DNA from: Steromphala cineraria
Lineage: Eukaryota > Mollusca > Gastropoda > Trochida > Trochidae
NCBI GenBank assembly: GCA_916613615.1
Contig: OU744721.1
Location: 52,338,747-52,402,746, forward strand
Direction of reading: 5' to 3'
Length of the DNA stretch: 64,000 nt
Shown here: positions 13,341-21,320 of the stretch, piece after piece
Position numbering within the stretch: the stretch's first letter is position 1
Layout of the letters: each line of letters opens with the position of its first letter
Position numbers and translations under genes: made by a program
Notes under the pieces: generated by a model
Database searches by the model: none
What the model was told of the DNA's origin: nothing
What the model saw: only the letters and a program-made list of their open reading frames with translations

Positions 13341-13471
13341 GGAGTCCAGATCCACTTCCAGACGACTGGGACTGCTCGATGAGGTCGTGAAGCGTCTCCC
13401 CGGTGCCGATAAATGTCTCATTCTCTGCCTCTTCCAGTATCTGCTCTCTCTCCAGCTCTCGCTTTCTATAC
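13333..13471 (-). CDS. BMPR1: BMPR1 exon 5: juxtamembrane region and GS box
   Basis: Residues 163-208 read [12 protein letters not shown], an acidic stretch, [18 protein letters not shown], and [11 protein letters not shown]. The serine/glycine run is the GS box phosphorylated by the type II receptor, and LPLL is the segment bound by FKBP12 in characterised homologues. Acceptor AATGTTACAG|G; donor CTCTGCTG|GTTAGTTG, leaving in phase 0, so that exon 6 starts with VQRTIAK as in known BMPR1 proteins. The donor (GTTAGT) departs from the usual GTRAGT at position +3 and is followed by two further copies of its own junction in the intron. Reading through it meets a TGA after two codons. Confidence 0.94.
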
Positions 13472-16400
13472 CTGTAACATTAAGGTATCTCTCATTACTG
13501 AATTTATATAAACAAGGCCTTTAGTAAATCTTCTTTTTTAAGGAAATTTATAATGTTTTATTTCATTTAAAATCTGCAAGGCTTAGATTTTGTTTAGAAG
13601 GGTGGATCCTCATGGTGAACACTCCTATGCCTCCCTAAGCGCCAAGAAAATTAAAATGTTTGGTACTCATAACAACGTTGAGAAAAAAACCTAGGCCACT
13701 GACTTTAAAGAGCCACTTCATGAGTTGTCAGCCAAACTTTACCGAAAGGGAAATTCATCGAGAAGTATCGATTGTTAAAGGAAATATCATATTAAAGCTA
13801 ATCAATGTGGTATAGTGACAACAGGACGGTTTCAATTCACAATTGTGATTAAAAACCGAATATTGACACGCGATAATCAGTCAAATGTTAATTTGGAAAC
13901 TTATCTCCAGCAGTTAGAATGAAAGTTTTGAGTTGATCATGTTTGATAGGTTATATATCCAGTAGTCATGTAAAATAGATGCGTGATTTTGGCTTCTACG
14001 AACATGTGTTAAAAAATTTCAATTGAAAGGAAAATTTATCGTATAATTTAAGTTTGAATATGTGAGATGTGTGGAATTTATATTGCTAATAATACCATTT
14101 CCGTCTATTTAAAAACTAAACAACATTTGTTGAAAATCTCAGAGTGGCTCTGTAAACAGATTGCTTAAGATAACTTTACATTTACTTTGCATGTACAAAA
14201 AGATTTAAAACATTTTAACCATAAACATATACAACTCACAAGTTCTTCTTTGTGACAAAGTGAAAGAAACTATCAAGTCAAAGAATTTCATAACTCAAAT
14301 TAATGTTTAAGCAATAACCACTTTTTCCATCATTACTAATTCAGGTAACATGAAATAGTAGTAACGACAGGTAAAGTGTTAAACCACACAGGTATCAGGT
14401 TCAAGTTGCTGCAAACAAAGGCAGTGTAACTTTCTCCCCACCTGAGCTGTGTAGTGACTGAAATGTACACCTGCACACCTGTTAACGACAGGTGCAACAA
14501 ACTCACCTGAGGTAAACAAAGATATCTTGGGTGTCTATCTTATACTTATCTACTTAGTAAAATGATAATATCATAAAGCATTATAACATATTTATAATTT
14601 TTTACCAAATTATAAGACAAAAGCACATCAGTTTTATAATAAATTCCATTTCTGTTCAATAGTTGCAAATCAATCTTTTCATGCTACTGCCAATGCAACG
14701 AATACCAAATTTTCAGATTTAACCGAAGACATAAGCGCAGATGGAAAAAGAGAATTTTGAGATAAGAATTTCTTCTTTTTCATTTTTACATATGACAACA
14801 TAAGCTGATATGAGTTTAAAAGGTCTGCTAACACGACGTACCTGAGGTATACAAAGGTGAGGTACCTGAGGTATTGGAAGGTGAGGTACCTGAGGTATTG
14901 GAAGGTGAAGTAACGTACCTGAGGTATTGGAAGGTGAGGTACCTGAGGTATTGGAAGGTGAGGTATTGGAAGGTGAGGTACCTGAGGTATTGGAAGGTGA
15001 GGTAACGTACCTGAGGTATTGGAAGGTGAGGTACCTGAGGTATTGGAAGGTGAGGTATTGGAAGGTGAGGTACCTGAGGTATTGGAAGGTGAGGTAACGT
15101 ACCTGAGGTATTGGAAGGTGAGGTACCTGAGGTATTGGAAGGTGAGGTATTGGAAGGTGAGGTACCTGAGGTATTGGAAGGTGAGGTAACGTACCTGAGG
15201 TATTGGAAGGTGAGGTAACGTACCTGAGGTATTGGAAGGTGAGGTATTGGAAGGTGAGGTATTGGAAGGTGAGGTATTGGAAGGTGAGGTATTGGAAGGT
15301 GAGGTATTGGAAGGTAAGGTACCTGAGGTATTGGAAGGTGAGGTACCTGAGGTATTGGAAGGTGAGGTATTGGAAGGTAAGGTACCTGAGGTATTGGAAG
15401 GTGAGGTACCTGAGGTATTGGAAGGTGAGATAACGTACCTGAGGTATTGGAAGGTGAGATAACATACCTGAGGTATTGGAAGGTGAGGTATTGGAAGGTG
15501 AGGTATTGGAAGGTGAGGTATTGGAAGGTGAGGTATTGGAAGGTGAGGTATTGGAAGGTAAGGTACCTGAGGTATTGGAAGGTGAGGTATTGGAAGGTGA
15601 GGTACCTGAGGTATTGGAAGGTGAGATAACGTACCTGAGGTATTGGAAGGTGAGGTATTGGAAGGTGAGGTATTGGAAGGTGAGGTATTGGAAGGTGAGG
15701 TATTGGAAGGTAAGGTACCTGAGGTATTGGAAGGTGAGGTACCTGAGGTATTGGAAGGTGAGATAACGTACCTGAGGTATTGGAAGGTATGGTACCTGAG
15801 GTCTTGGAAGGTGAGGTATTGGAAGGTGAGGTACCTGAGGTATTGGAAGGTGAGGTAACGTACCTGAGGTATTGGAAGGTGAGGTATTGGAAGGTGAGGT
15901 ATTGGAAGGTGAGGTATTGGAAGGTGAGGTATTGGAAGGTAAGGTACCTGAGGTATTGGAAGGTGAGGTACCTGAGGTATTGGAAGGTGAGGTATTGGAA
16001 GGTGAGGTATTGGAAGGTAAGGTACCTGAGGTATTGGAAGGTGAGGTATTGGAAGGTAAGGTACCTGAGGTATTGGAAGGTGAGATAACGTACCTGAGGT
16101 ATTGGAAGGTGAGGTATTGGAAGGTGAGGTATTGGAAGGTGAGGTATTGGAAGGTGAGGTATTGGAAGGTGAGGTATTGGAAGTTGAGGTATTGGAAGGT
16201 AAGGTACCTGAGGTATTGGAAGGTGAGGTACCTGAGGTATTGGAAGGTGAGGTATTGGAAGGTAAGGTACCTGAGGTATTGGAAGGTGAGGTACCTGAGG
16301 TATTGGAAGGTGAGATAACGTACCTGAGGTATTGGAAGGTGAGGTATTGGAAGGTGAGGTATTGGAAGGTAAGGTACCTGAGGTATTGGAAGGTGAGGTA

Positions 16401-16850
16401 CCTGAGGTATTGGAAGGTGAGATAACGTACCTGAGGTATTGGAAGGTGAGATAACGTACCTGAGGTATTGGAAGGTGAGGTACCTGAGGTATTGGAAGGT
16501 GAGGTACCTGAGGTATTGGAAGGTGAGGTACCTGAGGTATTGGAAGGTGAGGTACCTGAGGTATTGGAAGGTGAGGTAACGTACCTGAGGTATTGGAAGG
16601 TGAGGTACCTGAGGTATTTGAAGGTGAGGTACCTGAGGTATTGGAAGGTGAGGTACCTGAGGTATACAAAGGTGACGTACCTGAGGTATTGGAAGGTGAG
16701 GTACCTGAGGTATTGGAAGGTGAGGTGACGTACCTGAGGTATTGGAAGGTGAAGTGACGTACCTGAGGTATTGGAAGGTGACGTGACGTACCTGAGGTAT
16801 TGGAAGGTGACGTGACGTACCTGAGGTATTGGAAGGTGACTATGACGTAC
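13472..16850 (-). other. Intron 4 of BMPR1
   Basis: A 3379-bp intron whose donor-proximal 2 kb (14838-16850) is the donor-derived minisatellite. The remaining 13472-14837 is ordinary AT-rich sequence with no recognisable gene or element. It includes a short stretch rich in CACCTG/CAGGTG E-box cores around 14440-14515, which may or may not be regulatory. Confidence 0.9.
14838..16850 (-). repeat. Splice-donor-derived minisatellite
   Basis: The array mixes units of 24 bp, 15 bp and about 29 bp. On the gene's sense strand the core is CACCTTCCAATACCTCAG followed by GTACC or GTACGT. The bases CCTCAG|GTA recur about 57 times besides the true exon 4 donor. The last exon bases, GTCACTTTCGTATACCTCAG, differ from the first intronic copy, GTCACCTTCCAATACCTCAG, at only three of 20 positions. 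Two units (near 14838-14860 and 16660-16680) keep TATACCTCAG as in the exon rather than AATACCTCAG. This supports origin of the array from the exon/intron junction. No sense-strand frame of the 24-bp unit contains a stop, which produces the long spurious ORF 14828-17017. Confidence 0.95.
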
Positions 16851-16959
16851 CTGAGGTATACGAAAGTGACGGTGACGATGAGGATGACCAGACAGATGGT
16901 GCCGGAGATGAGAAGAGCGATGTGGGTGATGTACTCATACTTCTTCGTCTCCGGCAGAT
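16851..16959 (-). CDS. BMPR1: BMPR1 exon 4: transmembrane segment
   Basis: It encodes Asp126 (split), then LPETKKYEYITHIAL and a hydrophobic helix of about 24 residues (138-161, ending TVTFVYL), followed by the start of the basic stop-transfer sequence completed by exon 5 (Arg162, YRKRE). The acceptor is TTATTTGTAG|AT and the donor TACCTCAG|GTACGTC. It enters in phase 1 and leaves in phase 2, and the split AG|G codon gives Arg162. The donor is odd: the last 20 bases of the exon plus the first intron bases are the founder-like unit of the 2-kb array that fills the start of intron 4, so about 57 further look-alike donors follow. The reading frame stays open through that array. Confidence 0.93.
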
Positions 16960-17831
16960 CTACAAATAAGCAATAAAGAACATTTATTTCGTATTTTAAA
17001 AAAATGAAAATTATCAAGTTGATTCCCTAAATTATATATTCTATGCCCGACCCTTAAAAAAATTGGGATGGGATGATGAGGGTTAAAAAAAAATTTCCAT
17101 TTCACTACCCCTTTATCTTCACCTTCAAGTAAATTTGCTTCTTTTTTTCTCAATAACTACGTGACAGTCATGGCAATTGAATTATGCAAGTTCTTTGAAT
17201 TGTTCTCAATTTTTTTAACATAGTGAAAGCAAAACACTTCTGAAAGACAAAAACAATGATAAGAGCAAAATTTTCATTACACAGTTTTTTCTTTGATTCT
17301 AGAAGTTAAAATTCTGATTGTTTTCATATCACTTCATTGACCACATGATGAAATATTAATCCTGAAATTCATTTTCAATTTTAATTCATATCACTGATCT
17401 ACTTGGATCCTTTTGGTCATCTTAAAGGGGCAGTAGCACATTTTAAAGGGGAATATTAAGTGATATTAGGAAAAGGAAAACAAATGGTTCCAATTGGAAG
17501 ATAATATATTTAAATTAAATGAAGCAGTAATAAATCAAATAAATAATGTAAAGACAAGCCATGCGATTCCTTTCTCTTACACAAAATGAATTAAAGGTGT
17601 TCACACAAAAATGGCCGCCAATGGACTTTATGTAAATCTTGATAATTTATTCTCTGACTATGAATGATTGGTTAGGGTAAAGAGATTTTTGACACTATCA
17701 AAATATAACATTTAGCATTAAGGTACAATAATAAGTGAAAATTTTTAAATATAAAATTTTCAAAAACGTGCTACTGCCCCTTTAAGATGTTCTACTTCCC
17801 CTTTAACAGATTAGCTCGTTGCTTATCTCAC
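16960..17831 (-). other. Intron 3 of BMPR1
   Basis: An 872-bp intron, about 42 percent of which is a TTAA-flanked MITE (17422-17785). The rest (16960-17421) is AT-rich with no feature seen. The MITE end nearest exon 3 is 47 bp from its donor, so the insertion left the splice site itself untouched. Confidence 0.9.
17422..17785 (+). mobile_element. TTAA-flanked MITE, copy 3 (intron 3)
   Basis: TTAA occurs at both ends (17422-17425, 17782-17785), with inverted ends AGGGGCAGTAGCAC/GTGCTACTGCCCCT. The interior contains ATGGCCGCCAATGG. It sits 47 bp from the exon 3 donor. Confidence 0.92.
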
Positions 17832-17952
17832 CTGGTACAGGTGTGGTGCTCCTCTCATGCAAATGAGGTTGGAGGTCAAAGTTGCAGTCATCGTAGTCGT
17901 CACAGCACTCGATCGTCTTGGGGTCCTTGTGTGGTACCAGGTCGCCCTTGCA
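17832..17952 (-). CDS. BMPR1: BMPR1 exon 3: C-terminal half of ectodomain
   Basis: The exon encodes residues 86-125 plus one base, from CKGDLVPHKD to STTPVP. It contains the family signature TIECCDDYDDCN: adjacent cysteines 101-102 followed by the final Cys-Asn pair at 108-109, which close the three-finger fold. A short Ser/Thr/Pro-rich linker follows before the membrane. The acceptor is GTGTTTCAG|TGC and the donor GTACCAG|GTGAGATA. Mobile DNA presses close on both sides: a TTAA-flanked MITE ends 47 bp from the donor (17422-17785), and the nuclear-receptor-site repeat begins about 65 bp beyond the acceptor. Confidence 0.92.
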
Positions 17953-18017
17953 CTGAAACACAGACAGCGTCAACTTACAATTCTTGGTCTCCTTTCACTT
18001 ATAAAAGTGTCGTATGA

Positions 18018-19226
18018 TGCCTCAGCATATTGGGCATTTTCTTGTGACCTTGACTTTTGACACTCAAGGTCACGCAATCAATGAATACATTTCATTGAAT
18101 ATAACATTAATGTACGAATTAAAGTGTTAAAAGTTAAAATAATCCATGTTCTCAATATATGTTGACCTTGCTGTGACCTTGACCTTTGACCTTGAAAGTG
18201 AACATGTCATTGTAATTCCCAAGATGTGTAAACACTTATACATGTTCATGAGTTCTGAAAAGCATAATGGGATTAAGTTATATCCAAATAGTTGCAATAA
18301 CACAAATCTCATGACCTTGACCTTTGACCTTCAAGGTTACACAATCAATGAACACTTTTCATTGAGTATAACAATCATCTAATGATTAAAAGTGTTCATT
18401 GTTAAAATAAAGCATTTTCGCAAAACCATGCTAAAGTAGTGACCTTGCTGTGACCTTGACCCTGGACAGATCGTAGCGAAAACCTTTTCAAAAAGTTTTA
18501 CTCTTCCAAGGATGATACATACCAAGTTAGAGCTTCATAGCACAAAAACTTTTCAAGTTATCGCGTTTACAAGGAATTTGTTTGTGATTTTATAGCTCGT
18601 GACCTTGACCTTTGACCTTGAAAGTGAACATGTCATTGTAATTCCCCAGAGAGGTGTACACACTTATACATGTTCATGAGTTCTGAAAAGCTTAATCGGA
18701 TTAAGTTATATCCAAATTAGTTGCACATTGCAATAACACAAATCTCATGACCTTGACCTTTGACCTTCAAGGTTACACAATCAACGAACACTTTTCATTG
18801 AGGATAACAATCATCTAATGATTAAAAGTGTTCATTGTTAAAATAAAGCATTTTCGCAAAACCATGCTAAAGTAGTGACCTTGCTGTGACCTTGACCTTG
18901 GACAGATTGTAGCGAAAACCTTTTCAAAATTTTTTACTCTTCCAAGGATGATACATACCAAGTTAGAGTTTCATAGCACAAAAACTTATAAAGTTATCAC
19001 GTTTACAAGGAATTTTTTTGTGATTTTATAGCTCGTGACCTTGACCTTTGACCTTGAAAGTGAACATGTTAAAATCGTTCCCCGAGGTATAAGCAGTAAG
19101 TCATGAATACAAGTTCTGGAAAGCTTAGTAGAAAAAAGTTATAGCCATTAGTATGAGCGCGGACGCGGCGGCGGCGGAAACTGCACAAACACTGAAAGCA
19201 GCCCCGTCCTTAGACGGGGCTGCTAA
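18018..19226 (+). mobile_element. Nuclear-receptor-site repeat element, copy 1 (5' truncated)
   Basis: The element has an internal period of about 432-436 bp. It contains TGACCTTGACCTTTGACCTT exactly at 18174, 18312, 18600, 18748 and 19036, plus diverged copies. It ends in a CGG-rich stretch and the hairpin GCAGCCCCGTC-CTTA-GACGGGGCTGC (about 19198-19224) followed by TAAT. Homology with copy 2 begins near 18018 (GCCTCA..AATTGGG/TATTGGG), so the left end present in copy 2 is missing. No coding capacity is seen. The ending CTAA next to a hairpin would be compatible with a Helitron 3' end, but no 5' end proves it. Confidence 0.75.
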
Positions 19227-19607
19227 TAATGAAGTTAGGTCACTAAGGGGCTTTTAGGGGAGGTAACTCTAGCTACCACTCAGGACTTAGACTGTATTTT
19301 GTTTTATATCTCCTACCTGTAGACACTTTCAGATAGAAAGAAAGAAGGGCAATCTCATCCCAGAGGTTTATTTTCGCAATAATTGCATATTTTTTTAAGA
19401 ATGTTTTAGGCGCTTAATTTGACAAACTTTTCTCCATTTGTGTGACCATCACTGCAGAGGGTGTTCTGATTCCATGTTTAGGAGTACATGTATTTCAATT
19501 AATGTTTTCATTTTTGCATGATGAGTTTGTGGATTTCTTCTCCATATCTTTCTCAGTCAAATTGCTTATGTTTGACATACAATATTCAAAAGATCCTTAT
19601 AGACATA

Positions 19608-20042
19608 TAGAGAATCTCACCCAAGTGTCTTCTGATATCAAATATATCAACACAAGTTGATAAAAGTAACAAATATCCGAGGCTTGCCAGGATATTTTAC
19701 TTTTATCAACGAGTGTTGATATATTTGATATCAGAAGACACGAGGGTGAGATTCTATTTATCATCCAAAATCATTTTTCATCACATGAGCATGAAAATTG
19801 TACATCTTTGAACACTGCATAGCCCTAAAACTCCTAAACTAGTGATGTCATAGCATTGTGACGTTATCGTGTTTATGACGTCATAGCATTATGACGTCAT
19901 TACTGATGATGTAAAACGTTTGTGATGTCATGTATTTGTTGATTACAGGGCATTGTTCAAAATCTACTGTCAAAGCGATATCTCCTAGCTTGATCTTCAT
20001 CAAGCGATATCTCCTGTGGAACACAGTTTTGGATGATAAATC
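19608..20042. mobile_element. Foldback element with TIR-like body, copy 1
   Basis: 19608-19757 forms a long imperfect palindrome (arms about 70 bp, centre CGAGGCTTGCCAGG). It is followed by a body bounded by TTTATCATCCAAAA (about 19757) and its complement TTTTGGATGATAAA (about 20028-20041). The body holds two perfect TGACGTCA sites and related half-sites. No coding capacity. Confidence 0.7.
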
Positions 20043-20601
20043 ATGATATATCAAATGCAAAGAAAAATCTGGTGGAACATGATGAGCATTTGCAGGACAC
20101 CGCAAAAGCAGACGGCCCTGAAATATAGGCTTTTGCCTAACAAAATGGGTATGATATAAAAAACATGCAATAAAAGAAAATTCAGAATTTGTGAACTTAG
20201 AGCTTTGACCTTGACAGTGGATGTCAAAGGTGAGTGGCTAAAAATACCGGAAAAAATAGATAACATGAAAAGAGCATTCTACTCAGAAGCATGTGAGTAA
20301 TGAAAATATAAAATTTCTTACAAATAATATCCAAGTTCTCAAGTCTACTCTCAGGTTTACTACAACTCTCAATTACTAGACTGAACAAACGCCACAAGAA
20401 ATGCTCAACTGTTGTCCTATCAAACAAGGACACATCTATTTAGGGCAAAAATTAGAAAAAAGAGTCAGAAGTATTTGGATTTATAAGAAGGGAGTCTTAG
20501 TGTGGTTTCCAACCCTCCCTGTTCAAACTATAAAGCCTGGCCGCGACTGGTAACAAAGTTGAGTGTTGACACAGTGTTCAACTTGCTATCTTCCTCACTC
20601 T

Positions 20602-21320
20602 ATTCAAACATCCCAGTCTATAACCATCAAGTCCTTTACTCATTCTCTCACTACAGCCCCTCCGATCCCAGTCTGTAAGCATCAAGTCCTTTACTCATTC
20701 TCTCACTACAGACCCTCTGATCCCAGTCTGTAAGCATCAAGTCCTTTACCCATTCTCTCACTACAGACCCTCCAATCCACGTCTGTAAGCATCAAGTCCT
20801 TTACCCATTCTCTCACTACAGACTCTCCGATCCCAGTCTGTAAGCATCAAGTCCTTTACCCATTCTCTCACTACAGACCCTCCAATCAGTCTGTAAGCAT
20901 CAAGTCCTTTACCCATTCTCTCAATACAGACCCTCCAATCAGTCTGTAAGCATCAAGTCCTTTACTCATTCTCTCACTACAGCCCCTCCAATCAGTCTGT
21001 AAGCATCAAGTCCTTTACCCATTCTCTCACTACAGACCCTCTGATCCCAGTCTGTAAGCATCAAGTCCTTTACCCATTCTCTCACTACAGACCCTCCAAT
21101 CCAAGTCTGTAAGCATCAAGTCCTTTACCCATTCTCTCACTACAGACCCTCCAATCAGCCTGTAAGCATCAAGTCCTTTACCCATTCTCTCACTACAGCC
21201 CCTCCAATCAGTCTGTAAGCATCAAGTCCTTTACCCATTCTCTCACTACAGACCCTCCAATCCACGTCTGTAAGCATCAAGTCCTTTACCCATTCTCTCA
21301 ATACAGACCCTCCAATCCCC
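20602..21320. repeat. Tandem array, 53-55-bp unit
   Basis: Thirteen units around TGTAAGCATCAAGTCCTTTA at 55- or 53-bp spacing (20629, 20684, 20739, 20794, 20849, 20902, 20955, 21008, 21063, 21118, 21171, 21224, 21279). The two lengths differ by CCC or CCA versus none before AGTCTG. The whole unit repeats without unique spacers, so it is not a CRISPR array. Confidence 0.95.

Noticed and set aside
15203..16728. Many plus-strand ORFs in the same array (repeats of YWKVRYLR or VLEGEV)
   Set aside because: Translations of the minisatellite's opposite strand, with no independent gene evidence.
14828..17017. A 729-residue minus-strand ORF that could be read as a repetitive protein
   Set aside because: It is exon 4 read through into the donor-derived minisatellite. 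The repeat simply lacks stops on that strand; the true exon ends at 16851 with matching phase to exon 5.
20602..21320. CRISPR-like regularly spaced repeats
   Set aside because: The whole 53-55-bp unit repeats with no unique spacers, the genome is animal, and no cas-like gene is present.
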